A stretch of 64,000 nucleotides of DNA from Amycolatopsis deserti (GTDB lineage Bacteria > Actinomycetota > Actinomycetes > Mycobacteriales > Pseudonocardiaceae): NCBI RefSeq assembly GCF_014653945.1, contig NZ_BNAU01000001.1, positions 1,302,001-1,366,000 of the forward strand, read 5' to 3'. A program made the position numbers and the translations under genes. Of this stretch, positions 14,903-23,808 are shown piece after piece (the first letter of the stretch is position 1; each line of letters opens with the position of its first letter). The notes below the pieces were generated by a model. That model was not told where the DNA came from and did no database searches. It saw only the letters and a program-made list of their open reading frames with translations.

Positions 14903-17806
14903 TTACCGGCCCTGGTTGTCCGCAGTGCCGAAGCTGATGAGGCCGTGCTGCCACTCACCGAGCTTGTCTGCCCAACGGGTGCGTAGACCTGCGTCGTTGC
15001 CGACGACGCGCGCGAGGCCGCCGAGTTGGACACGCGACATGCCGGCGAGCTCGGCTTCGTGACCGAGCTTGGTGATGACCGCCCGGAAGAGCGGCAGCCA
15101 ATCCCGGCCCTGTTCGAAGGCCGCACAGCTGAAGGCGGCGAAGAGCGCGTACCAACCGGCACGCCGCGCCGCTGTGTCGTCGAGGTTCGTGGGACGTGCC
15201 TGCGCGAGGTCGGTCAGCACCGGCAGCGCCTGCTCGACCAAGGGGGACGGCAGCGGCAGGAGGCTGTCGGGATGGGAGGCGATCGTGTCCAAGAGCCAGT
15301 CAGCCGGCTCTCCGGCGCGCAGCAGGTCAAGGAGGAGAAACTCCGGCGCCCGGACCAGCGCGGGCCGGCCGGCCACCGCCAGGAATTCCTCCGCGTCGAG
15401 AACCTTCCCCCGATACAGCTCGTAAACCGTGCTTGGGTGCGAGCGGGCCAGGTGCCGCCACGGCGCCAGGACACGGGATCCGCGATGACCTGAGTAGAAC
15501 GGCCGCAAACTCGTATCGGGGGGTAGTGGGATGTTGGCCGCGATGACGAATCCCACCGCTCCGCGGAACTGCGCGGCAGCGAAGTCTTCGGAGGCGGTGG
15601 CTTTGGCGAGCTCCCGTAAGGACAGGTCCTCGAGAACGGCCGAGAACCGGGATGGCAGCTGAGCCAGCTGAGTGGCCAGGTCGTCGTCGCGGTGGGCGGC
15701 GATGTGCTTGAGGGCCGCCAGTAGAATGGTCTCGACCGTGGACGCCGACGGCTGGACGTAGTGCAGGGTGTCCAGGACGAACGGATGCAGCGTTCCCGGC
15801 GCTTCTGAGCCGAGCTTGAGGAGACCGAGCATTGTGCGGTTCAGTCCGTTCGCCACGTTGATGTCGAACTGCTGGATCGCGATCTGGGGTACCACGTAGC
15901 TGGCGCCAGTCTGGATGAGCTGCCAGATCGTCGCAACGAATTCGTCGATGCTGTCGCTGTGCCGGGTGAGGTACTCGGCCGCGAAGTACTCCATGAACGT
16001 CCGGTGCGTGAAGTCGAAGAGCCGTTCCCCCTTCGCGGTACTGCCCACTCGGGTGAGCAGCCAGGCCCGGCCGGCGCAGAACTCCAGGAAGTCGGTGGCC
16101 TCGATCGAGGTGTCCGCTGTGACGTGATCCTGGAGCTCGCGCGCGAGGAATCTCTCGATGACTTGGTGCACGGCCCGTTCCGTCGGCGCAGTCGTCACAT
16201 CCTTCGTGAAGAACCAGTAACCGAGTTCCTGAAAGAGGAACCAGATGTGTGTGGACCCCAGCGTGGTTTCCTTGGCGTTCACCCGCCGCGCCCGGTCCCA
16301 GCGCACGAACATCAGGTTCGCGCACTCCTTGTACACCTGCAGCCGGTTTTCCGGGATCCAGCCTTCGTATTCGTAGAGCAGGCAGAGAAGCGACAGCATC
16401 AGTGGGTTGGACCGGAGCTCGTGGATGTGCTCGCTGTCCCGAAGGAACGCGGTGGCACGTGCCGACGGGAGGATGGCATCCGGGCCGGCGACGAACCGGA
16501 ACCAGCTGTCGACGTAGTTGCGGATCTGCGCGGGATTGAAGTCAGGAAGGATGTAGGCGGCGAAGAGGCTCGGATCAAGCTGGGCGCTGCCGTAGCCCTG
16601 ACGCCTGCTGGTCACCACGACCTGGACGAGCGGATATCGCCTGCAGAAGCGCTCGATCGCCTCCACCGCCTCCCGGCGGTCGGTGAGGTCTCCCGCCTCG
16701 TCGAGAGCGTCAAACACCACCGTGGCACTGCCGAGGGTGAGAATGGTTCGAATGTGCTTCAGGTCGACCTCGGTCTGCAGCAGGAGCCGCAGGCGGCTGC
16801 CGATCATCTGCACCAGGTCGTCCCCGCCCTTGCCGAAGTTCTTCAACTCCACCAAGAACGGCGTCACCGGCTCCCGACCACTCTCGTCCGAGCTGAGCCA
16901 ATGGGTCAGGTAGCGGATGTAGGTAGACTTCCCCGCACCAGGGTTGCCGAGCACGACCACCCGCCGTTCGTACTCGTGAACCTGGTGATCGGGGATCTCC
17001 GTCGAAAACCTGTCGGCGGCACCCGAACCGGCCCCGAGCATCTTCCGGTGGACGTACAGCCGGTGGACCGGAGGGCGAAAGTTCTCGCGCGAATGCGGCA
17101 TCTGGATCGTCGAGTGCGAACGATGGGTCTCTTCCCGGACTTGCGCGGCGAGCGCCCTCGCGTGCGTCACGTCGGTGTAATGCGACGCGAGGGTCGACCG
17201 GCTCTCGACTGCCCGCTGGAGGGTGGTGTCGTCGGGAAACAGGTGCGCGGCGAGCAGCGATTGAACGTACATGTTGCTCTCGCGCCGGGAGCGACCGGAC
17301 TTCCGTACCCGGTCGACCTCCAGACGAACCGAGTCGTGCGCGAGTGACCACAGGCTTTCGGTCACAGTGTGCAGCGTGTGGTCGTCCAAGGTCACCCGGC
17401 GCGCGATCTCGTCCGCGAAGGTCTCCCGCAGCTTCTTCCGCTCTTCGAGCCACCTGTCCGAGGTGTGGTATTCAAGGTAGGCGACGAGCTCAAGCAAGCC
17501 CTGGAACTCCCGACTCAAGACGAACTTGACAATCTTCTCTTCTTGAGCCTTGTCGATCTTGGCTTCCTGCCACGCGGTGAACCCGCGAAGGATCTTGGGG
17601 TCGAGGCGAACCTTCTTGAGGAGTTTGCGCAGCGCGGGGAGGGACGCGGTCGTCGCGCTGCCCGCGGCCGCCTTGACCGCTGCCTGTGCCACGATCAAGG
17701 CGAGGCTGGTCGGCTCGGTCACCTGCGCGCTCCGGATGGCCTGGACAACAGGACAACCGTCAGTATCGCCGAAGAGGTCCAGCTCGTTACGGACTGTGCT
17801 GGCCAT
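14903..17806 (-). CDS. NACHT-domain STAND NTPase, probable bacterial NACHT defence protein
   Basis: The 967-residue protein has a helical N-terminal region (about 1-280), a NACHT NTPase domain and a long alpha-helical C-terminal part (about 550-967) that probably acts as the sensor. The Walker A is GNPGAGKST (287-295). The Walker B is VVFDALDEAGD (363-373), with the double acidic pattern typical of NACHT, followed by VVVTSRRQGYG (sensor 1) and FDFTHRTFMEYFAA. Bacterial NACHT proteins confer phage resistance, oligomerising on detection of a phage trait. The N-terminal part carries no nuclease or TIR motif that I recognise, so its effector activity is open. It is divergent from the XRE-ImmA pair. 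Confidence 0.85.
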   Translation of the reverse strand: MASTVRNELDLFGDTDGCPVVQAIRSAQVTEPTSLALIVAQAAVKAAAGSATTASLPALRKLLKKVRLDPKILRGFTAWQEAKIDKAQEEKIVKFVLSREFQGLLELVAYLEYHTSDRWLEERKKLRETFADEIARRVTLDDHTLHTVTESLWSLAHDSVRLEVDRVRKSGRSRRESNMYVQSLLAAHLFPDDTTLQRAVESRSTLASHYTDVTHARALAAQVREETHRSHSTIQMPHSRENFRPPVHRLYVHRKMLGAGSGAADRFSTEIPDHQVHEYERRVVVLGNPGAGKSTYIRYLTHWLSSDESGREPVTPFLVELKNFGKGGDDLVQMIGSRLRLLLQTEVDLKHIRTILTLGSATVVFDALDEAGDLTDRREAVEAIERFCRRYPLVQVVVTSRRQGYGSAQLDPSLFAAYILPDFNPAQIRNYVDSWFRFVAGPDAILPSARATAFLRDSEHIHELRSNPLMLSLLCLLYEYEGWIPENRLQVYKECANLMFVRWDRARRVNAKETTLGSTHIWFLFQELGYWFFTKDVTTAPTERAVHQVIERFLARELQDHVTADTSIEATDFLEFCAGRAWLLTRVGSTAKGERLFDFTHRTFMEYFAAEYLTRHSDSIDEFVATIWQLIQTGASYVVPQIAIQQFDINVANGLNRTMLGLLKLGSEAPGTLHPFVLDTLHYVQPSASTVETILLAALKHIAAHRDDDLATQLAQLPSRFSAVLEDLSLRELAKATASEDFAAAQFRGAVGFVIAANIPLPPDTSLRPFYSGHRGSRVLAPWRHLARSHPSTVYELYRGKVLDAEEFLAVAGRPALVRAPEFLLLDLLRAGEPADWLLDTIASHPDSLLPLPSPLVEQALPVLTDLAQARPTNLDDTAARRAGWYALFAAFSCAAFEQGRDWLPLFRAVITKLGHEAELAGMSRVQLGGLARVVGNDAGLRTRWADKLGEWQHGLISFGTADNQGR

Positions 17807-18009
17807 TCACCCGAGAAACACACCGCTTGACACGAACTGCCCTAACCGGCAACCCGTCTGCTGACCACATCCTCTGACGGCACCTCCTCCTGCCGACCCT
17901 GCCCGGCACCGGGCGTGTCCGCCGGCGTTGCTGCCTCTATCCACGGCGTGTTGCGCGAAATCCGCCCACGATTGCGGTAGCGTCTCGCGCATCTTCTGGA
18001 AGGAGTGCC
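17807..18009. promoter_or_regulatory. Divergent promoter region between the NACHT gene and the ImmA operon
   Basis: The 203-bp interval separates two gene starts that face away from each other. It contains TTGACA at about 17828 on the plus strand, a plausible -35, and GGAAGGAG just before the GTG at 18010. The XRE domain of the neighbouring ImmA protein could bind here and coordinate both sides; this is inference. Confidence 0.4.
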
Positions 18010-18666
18010 GTGACGACCTTGCTGCCCTCAGCTTCGTCCAGCCCGCACGCCGAGCGTCGGCTCAACGTGTTCGGCCTGTCGACGGAACTCGTTCACAGCG
18101 CCTTCAGGCCCGGCCTGTCCCGTGCCACCAACCGGACATCGAAAGCGCTGGGATCGACGCCGGGCACCGACCTCTACCACGACACGATGGAGAGCCTCCA
18201 CTTGCAGCTGGCGGAGAGCGGTTGGCGGCTGGTCTACGTCGACCACCAACCCCGGCTCCTGCACCCGGAGGGTCTGCTGTCGTTCACTGTGGCCTCCGCG
18301 ACCAACGTCGCCGATCCAGACCGGCGACGTCAACCGCGCACCCGCCGCAAGGGCAAAGCGACGCGAGACTCTCTGACGGCAGACCGAACCGGAACGAGCT
18401 CGTTGTTTGAAGGGCTTGAAACGAACCAGGACCAGGAACTGCTGGCGGCCGCCGAGGCCACTCCACTCTGGCTCCTGCTGCACGAGCGCACCGACCGCGG
18501 ACTTCGGCTGGAACTTTCGCGGCCGTCGGACATGACAGAGGGAGGCATCGTCACCAAGTGGGAAGACCGCATCCTCATCGCGTTCCTCGACTTGGACGGC
18601 GACCTCTCCATCTTCGACAATCCAAACGACAGCGGCGATATCGATGTCCGCGTCGAACCCCGCTGA
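18010..18666 (+). CDS. Protein of unknown function upstream of XRE-ImmA
   Basis: A 218-residue soluble protein without a recognised domain. It begins MTTLLPSASSSPHAERR, has a basic central linker (RRRQPRTRRKGK, about residues 103-114) and a C-terminal half rich in beta-type segments (LWLLLHERTDRGLRLELSRP; RILIAFLDLDGDLSIFD). The GTG start has a strong GGAAGGAG site. It is 19 bp upstream of the XRE-ImmA gene, so the two form an operon. In toxin-antitoxin systems with a COG2856 peptidase antitoxin the partner toxin sits in this position, so it may be the toxin or the target of the peptidase. There is no direct evidence. Confidence 0.75.
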   Translation: MTTLLPSASSSPHAERRLNVFGLSTELVHSAFRPGLSRATNRTSKALGSTPGTDLYHDTMESLHLQLAESGWRLVYVDHQPRLLHPEGLLSFTVASATNVADPDRRRQPRTRRKGKATRDSLTADRTGTSSLFEGLETNQDQELLAAAEATPLWLLLHERTDRGLRLELSRPSDMTEGGIVTKWEDRILIAFLDLDGDLSIFDNPNDSGDIDVRVEPR

Positions 18667-18685
18667 CCATCACTCGCAAGGACGA

Positions 18686-19717
18686 ATGTTCAACCCATCC
18701 CGTCTCCGCCTGGCGCGCCAGCGCCTCGCCCTGACGCTGACCAAGCTCGCCCAACTCAGTGGTGTATCCCTGCGCTCGCTCACCAATTACGAGACCGGAA
18801 AGCTCGCGCCCAACGAGGAGAATCTGCGCAAGCTCGCGCGAACTTTGGAGGTACCAACGGCGTTCTTCGAGCGAGACGCTGTCGACACGATCCCCGTCGA
18901 AGCCGCGAGCTTTCGCAAGCTCAGCAAGACCACCGCGACCAGGCGGGACGCCGTGCTTGCCGGAGCAAGCCTGGTGGTCGAGTTCTTCGGCGTGGTCGAG
19001 GCGAAGTTCAAGCTACCGGCGCCCGACATTCCCACGCTGGACAAGTTTCCGCCCGAGCAAGCCGCTGAACTTCTACGCCGCCGGTGGAATCTCGGCGACA
19101 AGCCGATCTCCAACGTGGTCCACCTCCTCGAATCACGTGGCGTCCGCGTCGCAGCACTACGCCACGAGTTCGACGACATCGACGCGTTCTGCTTCCTCCG
19201 CGACACGACTCCGTACGTCTTCCTGAACACCGCCAAGACCGGAGAGCGGCAACGTTTCGACGCCGCTCACGAACTCGCGCATCTCGTGCTGCACGGCGAG
19301 CAGGACATGGAACCCGGCACCTCAAAGGAACGGGAAAAAGAAGCCAACCGGTTCGCCGCAAGCTTCTTGATGCCGGCCAGCGCTGTCCTCGACCAGTCCA
19401 TGCGCAACGCCAGCCTGGACCGCATCCTCGCCGCGAGGTCGTACTGGAAGGTCTCGGCCATGGCGATGACTCATCGCCTGCACGAGCTACACCTGCTGTC
19501 CGATTGGCAGTACCGCAGCACCTGTGCGGCCCTGTCAGAGCAGGGATACCGCACCACTGAACCAGGCGGCATTGTTCCCGAGACCTCTCAACTCCTGCGC
19601 AAGGTCATGTTCGGCACCATGGGCAGGGTCAGCGTGCACGACGCCGCTGCCCACCTCGACCTGAGCCAGGACGAGGTTCGCCAGTTCATTCGCAACCTCG
19701 TGCCGACGGTTGCATGA
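18686..19717 (+). CDS. XRE-ImmA/IrrE (COG2856) regulator-metalloprotease
   Basis: The 343-residue protein has an N-terminal XRE helix-turn-helix (about residues 5-60, LRLARQRLALTLTKLAQLSG then SLTNYETGKLAP) and a ZnuA-like ImmA/IrrE peptidase domain. That domain carries HELAH (195-199) and a downstream Glu in KEANRFAASFLMP (about 219) as zinc ligands. A C-terminal helical part follows. ImmA-type proteins cleave repressors or toxins and link stress signals to gene induction, often in mobile elements and defence islands. ATG 18686 is chosen over the in-frame upstream starts because AAGGA precedes it and the longer version overlaps the upstream gene. Confidence 0.88.
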   Translation: MFNPSRLRLARQRLALTLTKLAQLSGVSLRSLTNYETGKLAPNEENLRKLARTLEVPTAFFERDAVDTIPVEAASFRKLSKTTATRRDAVLAGASLVVEFFGVVEAKFKLPAPDIPTLDKFPPEQAAELLRRRWNLGDKPISNVVHLLESRGVRVAALRHEFDDIDAFCFLRDTTPYVFLNTAKTGERQRFDAAHELAHLVLHGEQDMEPGTSKEREKEANRFAASFLMPASAVLDQSMRNASLDRILAARSYWKVSAMAMTHRLHELHLLSDWQYRSTCAALSEQGYRTTEPGGIVPETSQLLRKVMFGTMGRVSVHDAAAHLDLSQDEVRQFIRNLVPTVA

Positions 19718-20525
19718 TCGAGCATGCCGTCCCGGCGCTGCTTCCGCCCGAATCCAGCTGCCGAGGTGAAGCTGATCATCGAATTCGGCGCCGCAGCGAA
19801 CCCGGGTCCTCGCCGACGACCGGCTGGCGCCGCAGTAGGTCGCGCCACCGTACTCCGCGTGCCCGCCGGCGCAGTCCCCATGAGCGAACGCGGGCCGCAT
19901 TCGCTCACGGGCCAATCCGCCACACAAGAGACAGCACGCCGCCGGGCCCGACGGCCAGGTATATGGCCGTCGCCCTCCCTCGGCGTTTCACTGCAACGTT
20001 TCGTCGTAGAACGATCGGAAGGAACCTGCTCGCCGGGCAGGGCATCGAAATCCCGATGGCATGTGGAGGAGCGGAGGACCTCGCCGACGTGACTACGGGT
20101 CAATACGGTCACTTCGCGAACACGGCGCCACCGCCGTAGGGGAGCGCACAAACGCGAGGTCCGGTCCAGCAAAGCCCGACAACCAGGACCCGAGTCAATC
20201 CATTGACGGGATCTCCTCATCGAACTCTTCCGACGCTCAATCACCATCGGCACCCGCGCTTGAGAACAAGCGGCCGCTTTCCCAGGCCGCCGACCGCGAT
20301 GCGGCAACGCCACGCGCGCCAGCAGAATAGAGTGGCCACGATCGACCCTGCCGACGCCCACCAGGTCCGCCGGCGCGCCTACAGCCCGTCCGGCGGCATG
20401 TGAACCCGCTACGTCTGGCACGCCGCTGGCGTCGACGAGGTCATGCAGAACCCGGGTGCGTATCCTGGAGTGAATGACGCTCCTCCACTCGTCCCTGATC
20501 CATCCGTCGAATAGGCCGACCGTCC
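19718..20525. other. 808-bp stretch without a supportable gene
   Basis: Several long frames exist on both strands, but none has a ribosome-binding site, a recognisable domain or the codon pattern of the flanking genes. The segment carries the first copy of a dispersed repeat (20231-20330) and looks like decayed DNA between the ImmA operon and the next gene. Confidence 0.5.
20231..20330. repeat. Dispersed repeat, copy 1
   Basis: The run from CTTCCGACGCTCAATCACCA through GCACCCGCGC, AGCGGCCGCT and CCGCGATGCGGC recurs with few changes at 40615-40700, about 20 kb away in the same orientation. Neither copy lies in a recognised gene. It may be the tail of a decayed mobile gene or an element end. 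Confidence 0.55.
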
Positions 20526-21074
20526 ATGATGATCGACTACGATGTGAGCGACGATTGGTCGGAGGACGCCCCTGACTGGCTGAAGTCTTTGGTGTCGTCT
20601 CTCGATCGGAACCACGGCGCCAGCACCGTCCTGCCTCTCACGGTCATCGTCGAGGAGATCGCCGAGTGGATCGAACTCGCCAGCGGCACCGACGCCTGGA
20701 AGAAGACAGCCAACCGGGACTCGCTCCAATGGGATCTCGATAAGTCGGTGGGTGCAATCAGTTCATCGCTCCGTGCGCACATCCCTGGACCGCTCGCCGC
20801 CTTCCAGACGGCCTTCGGGAACCTCATTAGTAGCTCTTCGGCGGTCCTCAGCCAGCCACCCGGAACTCGCGTCGACGCCGTCTGGACGGAAGCGCTCTCG
20901 ACCGCCCGCAACTTGTTGAACGCTCTCGACTCGGACCAAGCCGTGCGCGCGAGCTGGGACGACCTGGTCGCGAAAGCCCAGGACCGAACCCTTGCCCGAC
21001 GCGAGTACCACCCGATCGTCGAACTACTGTTCGAGCAGTTGCAGCGGCGAGGCCTCAGTGTTTCAACGAGTTGA
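20526..21074 (+). CDS. Protein of unknown function
   Basis: The 182-residue acidic, mostly helical protein starts MMIDYDVSDDWSEDAPDWLK and has no membrane segment. A central part (TVIVEEIAEWIELASGTDAW) and a C-terminal helical stretch ending LFEQLQRRGLSVSTS can be seen, but no motif is recognisable. The codon use is good for an actinobacterial gene. No clear ribosome-binding site precedes ATG 20526, so the N-terminus is uncertain. It stands between decayed sequences in the defence-like island and could be an orphan immunity or defence subunit; that is only position-based. Confidence 0.55.
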   Translation: MMIDYDVSDDWSEDAPDWLKSLVSSLDRNHGASTVLPLTVIVEEIAEWIELASGTDAWKKTANRDSLQWDLDKSVGAISSSLRAHIPGPLAAFQTAFGNLISSSSAVLSQPPGTRVDAVWTEALSTARNLLNALDSDQAVRASWDDLVAKAQDRTLARREYHPIVELLFEQLQRRGLSVSTS

Positions 21075-21183
21075 CCGGTGGTGTTGTGGTGCGGCTCCGG
21101 GGTTTTCGGCCTGTTGTTGATCAAATTGGTGAGGTCTCCGGTAGTTCGATCAACGTCCAAGCCGATCGAGAACACCGGAGACC

Positions 21184-21313
21184 TGGAGCCGCTGCTGCCC
21201 GTCGGCAAGAAGCCAGGCCGCCCACCGAAATGGACCGAACGGCAACTCATCGCCGGCGATTCCGTATTGGCTCGCCCTGGCATGATGCCCCGCCCGGCTA
21301 CGGCTGGCGTCGC
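21184..21313 (+). pseudogene. IS5-family transposase, N-terminal remnant
   Basis: One frame reads LEPLLPVGKKPGRPPKWTER then QLIAG, and the next frame continues FRIGSPWHDAPPGYG. This is the N-terminal pattern of IS5/IS1182-like transposases (LLP...GRPP...R..inGI.fR.rtG.pWRD.P..yG) with a frameshift in the middle. The DDE catalytic part is absent. The flanks carry GAGGTCTCCGG and CCGGAGACCTGG as imperfect inverted copies at about 21131 and 21175, perhaps a decayed element end. Confidence 0.6.
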
Positions 21314-21460
21314 TGACGTGTTCGCGCCACTCGGTTTCGGGGCCCTCGGCCGGCCCCTCCCACATCGCGATGTGCGTCGGGAAGTGCTCAGGCGCGGCAC
21401 CGTGCCAGTGCCATTCCCCCGGGCGGCGTGTAGACCGTGTCGCCCGGGCGCATGACGACC
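21308..21460 (-). pseudogene. Cupin-domain protein fragment
   Basis: The minus strand reads RPGDTVYTPPGEWHWHGAAP, then EHFPTHIAMWEG and ETEWREHVSDA. This is the C-terminal half of a small cupin protein of the carboxymuconolactone/quercetinase-like type, with GEWHWHGA as metal-binding region. No N-terminal half or start is present, so it is a stump, probably truncated by the IS remnant next to it. From 21461 to 21867 I see no supportable gene, only short frames and the promoter region of the following membrane-protein gene. Confidence 0.6.
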
Positions 21461-21867
21461 CGCGGTGGTCAGGCCGGGGCGAGAGGGTGCCGCTCGCCGG
21501 GCTGAACCCCATCCAAAATTCCGAGCTGCCCGGCACAAGAGAACGCCCGGGAAAAGCAGTTCGATGCCCGCAGGTGCGACACGGAACTGCGGAACCGCCG
21601 CCGGAGATGCGAAATCGAAAGAAAACCGCCGAGAATGGTTCCGGACAAGCGTCCGCAAACAACACCACGCCTGCGGCGTATGTCCAAGTCGGACACGCCG
21701 GACACCTTCAGATCATATCGGGCGACCAGCTCCGGGAAAACGCCGGAAAACAGCTCGACAGGTGTATTTCGCAGCCAGGCTGCGATATCATCTCCAACCA
21801 TGGCGGATGCTCGCCGCGACAGCTTCTGCTCCATCGGTGATCGTCGTCATCGGGTGGTGGTGCCGCC

Positions 21868-22407
21868 GTGATCTGGGAAGTGCTCGTCCTCGGTTTCGTG
21901 CTCAGTCTCGACAATTTCCGGGTTTCGATCGCGCTCGGCACCGTCCCGTTCGGTCTGAAGCGCGCGGTGCAGGTGGCGCTGGTCTTCGGGCTCTGGGACA
22001 CGGTCATGCCCCTGGTGGGGCTGTTGATCGGGCGGCGGATCGGGGACGCGTTCGGGGTCGTTGCCGACGTAGTGGGCGCCGCCGCCCTCGGCGGGTACGG
22101 TCTCTACCTCCTCGCGTCCGCCCTGCGCAATCCCGAGCCGGAGGAACTGGACCATCCGTGGGCGCTGTTCGGCATCCCGCTGGCGCTGAGCCTGGACAAC
22201 CTGTTCGCCGGGGCGAGCCTGGGGATCCTCGGGCTCTCACCGTGGTTCTCGGCCGCGGTGTTCGGCGTCATGACGGCGGTGCTGTCGCTGGTCGGGCTCC
22301 AGCTCGGGCGGGCCGCGGCGCGCCTCATCCGTATCCGCTCGGACCTGCTGAGCGGGCTCACCCTGATCGTCGCCGCCGCGACGCTGCCGGTGCTGTTCGG
22401 CGGCTAG
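21868..22407 (+). CDS. MntP-like metal (manganese) efflux membrane protein
   Basis: The 179-residue protein has six predicted membrane helices arranged as two repeats, each starting with a LSLDN motif (LSLDNFRVSIALG near residue 12, LSLDNLFAGASLG near residue 110). This duplicated acidic motif and the length are those of MntP/YebN manganese exporters. It uses a GTG start and ends 12 bp before the convergent stop of pqqE. The location beside a PQQ-dehydrogenase locus suggests export or handling of a metal linked to that enzyme, but manganese itself, calcium or a lanthanide cannot be distinguished. Its promoter must lie in the 400 bp upstream. Confidence 0.75.
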   Translation: MIWEVLVLGFVLSLDNFRVSIALGTVPFGLKRAVQVALVFGLWDTVMPLVGLLIGRRIGDAFGVVADVVGAAALGGYGLYLLASALRNPEPEELDHPWALFGIPLALSLDNLFAGASLGILGLSPWFSAAVFGVMTAVLSLVGLQLGRAAARLIRIRSDLLSGLTLIVAAATLPVLFGG

Positions 22408-22419
22408 CGCTCAACCCGG

Positions 22420-23517
22420 CTAGCGCTCGACCCGGCGAACCCGGTGCGGGCGCGGAATCAGCGGACGATCGCCGCCGGGCGAGGCGGCGTTGGCGGCCTC
22501 CACCGCCCGGGCGACCAGGTGGTGGTCGGGCGAGAGGTGGCACACCGGGTCGGTGCGGGCGGCGTCTCCGGTGAGCAGGAAGGCCTGGCAGCGGCAGCCA
22601 CCGAAATCCAGCTCCCGCCGGGCGCAGCTCCGGCACGGCTCCGGCATCCAGTCGGTCCCGCGGAACGCGGACATCACCGGCGACCCGGCCCAGATCCGCT
22701 CCAGCGACTCCTCCCGCACACTGGCCCGCGGCAACGGCAGGGACTGCGCGGCCGGGCAGGGCAGCACGTCGCCGTTCGGGGTCACGGTCAGCTGCCGGGA
22801 CGCCCAGCCACCCATGCAGGGCTTCGGGTAGCGGCTGTAGTAGTCGGGCAGGACGTAGATGACGTCCATCCTGTCGCGCAACCGCTCGCGGGCCGCCCGC
22901 ACGACGACCTCCGCCGCCGCGAGCTGGGCCCGGCTCGGCAGCAGCGCGTCCCGGTTCCGCCAGGCCCAGCCGTAGTACTGGGTGTTGGCCAGTTCCACCC
23001 GGTCGGCGCCCACCTCCTCGGCCAGCCCGAGCACTCCGGCGACGCGGTCGATGTTGTGCCGGTGCAGCACCACGTTCACGGTCAGCGGCCAGCCCAGCTC
23101 CTTGACCACGCCCATCGCCTCGATCTTCCGCCGGAAGGACGGGGTTCCGGCGATCCGGTCGGACACGGCCGGCTCGTCGGCCTGGACACTGATCTGCACG
23201 TGGTCCAGACCGGCGGCCCGCAGCTGCTCGGCCCTCGGCCGCGAGAGCCCGAAGGCGCTGGTCACCAGATTGGTGTAGAGGCCGAGGCCGTGGGCGTGCG
23301 CCACGAGGTCCACCAGATCGCGCCGCAGCAGCGGTTCCCCGCCGGACAGATGGCACTGCAGAACACCCAGGTCCCTGGCCTCGGCCAGCACCCGCCGCCA
23401 CTCGTCGGTGGTCAGCTCGCCGGAGTAGCCGGCCAGGTTCACCGGGTTGGAGCAGTACGCGCACGCCAGCGGGCAGCGGTAGGTCAGCTCGGCGAGCAAC
23501 CCGAAAGGACTATCCAT
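22420..23517 (-). CDS. pqqE: PqqE, radical SAM enzyme of PQQ synthesis
   Basis: The 365-residue enzyme forms the first carbon-carbon bond between the Glu and Tyr side chains of PqqA. The radical SAM cluster ligands are Cys15, Cys19 and Cys22 (RCPLACAYCSNP). The C-terminal SPASM-type region contains several cysteines (PCMGGW; CRSCARRELDFGGCRC; DPVCHLS) for auxiliary iron-sulfur clusters. It overlaps the pqqD start by eight bases, as expected since PqqD delivers PqqA to it. Gene order on this strand is pqqA-B-C-D-E, a complete operon. Confidence 0.95.
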   Translation of the reverse strand: MDSPFGLLAELTYRCPLACAYCSNPVNLAGYSGELTTDEWRRVLAEARDLGVLQCHLSGGEPLLRRDLVDLVAHAHGLGLYTNLVTSAFGLSRPRAEQLRAAGLDHVQISVQADEPAVSDRIAGTPSFRRKIEAMGVVKELGWPLTVNVVLHRHNIDRVAGVLGLAEEVGADRVELANTQYYGWAWRNRDALLPSRAQLAAAEVVVRAARERLRDRMDVIYVLPDYYSRYPKPCMGGWASRQLTVTPNGDVLPCPAAQSLPLPRASVREESLERIWAGSPVMSAFRGTDWMPEPCRSCARRELDFGGCRCQAFLLTGDAARTDPVCHLSPDHHLVARAVEAANAASPGGDRPLIPRPHRVRRVER

Positions 23518-23803
23518 CGCCGGCCTCCACCCAACGGCGGGCGACGAGCCGCGTCAGGAACCGCCGCACCTCGTCGCCCGGGACGCTCCGGTAGCGTGCG
23601 CCCAGCTCGGCGACGATCTCGGCCACCGTGTGCCGGCCGTCGCACAGCCCGAGGATGTCCGCACCGCTGCCGTTGAGCACCACCACCGTCTCGGGGAGCA
23701 GCAGGATCGGACGCTGCCTGGTCCGGCAGAAGGACAACCGGACGTGGCGGGCGAGCCTCGGCCGGTCCACTGCGGACAGATCGGGTCGGGTCGCCGGGTG
23801 CAT
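23510..23803 (-). CDS. pqqD: PqqD, PqqA-binding chaperone
   Basis: The 97-residue protein has the RRE (RiPP recognition element) fold of PqqD: VRLSFCRTRQRPILLLPETV, then LNGSGADILGLCDGRHTVAEI and an ending helix with VRRFLTRLVARRWV. PqqD binds PqqA and presents it to PqqE. The longer open frame reaching 24016 lies in pqqC on another frame. ATG 23803 is right behind the pqqC stop (23809) and is the credible start. It overlaps pqqE. Confidence 0.93.
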   Translation of the reverse strand: MHPATRPDLSAVDRPRLARHVRLSFCRTRQRPILLLPETVVVLNGSGADILGLCDGRHTVAEIVAELGARYRSVPGDEVRRFLTRLVARRWVEAGDG

Positions 23804-23808
23804 GACGC

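Noticed and set aside
19588-20421. A 277-residue minus-strand open frame after the ImmA gene
   Set aside because: It overlaps the end of the ImmA gene, has no ribosome-binding site and its composition is not protein-like.
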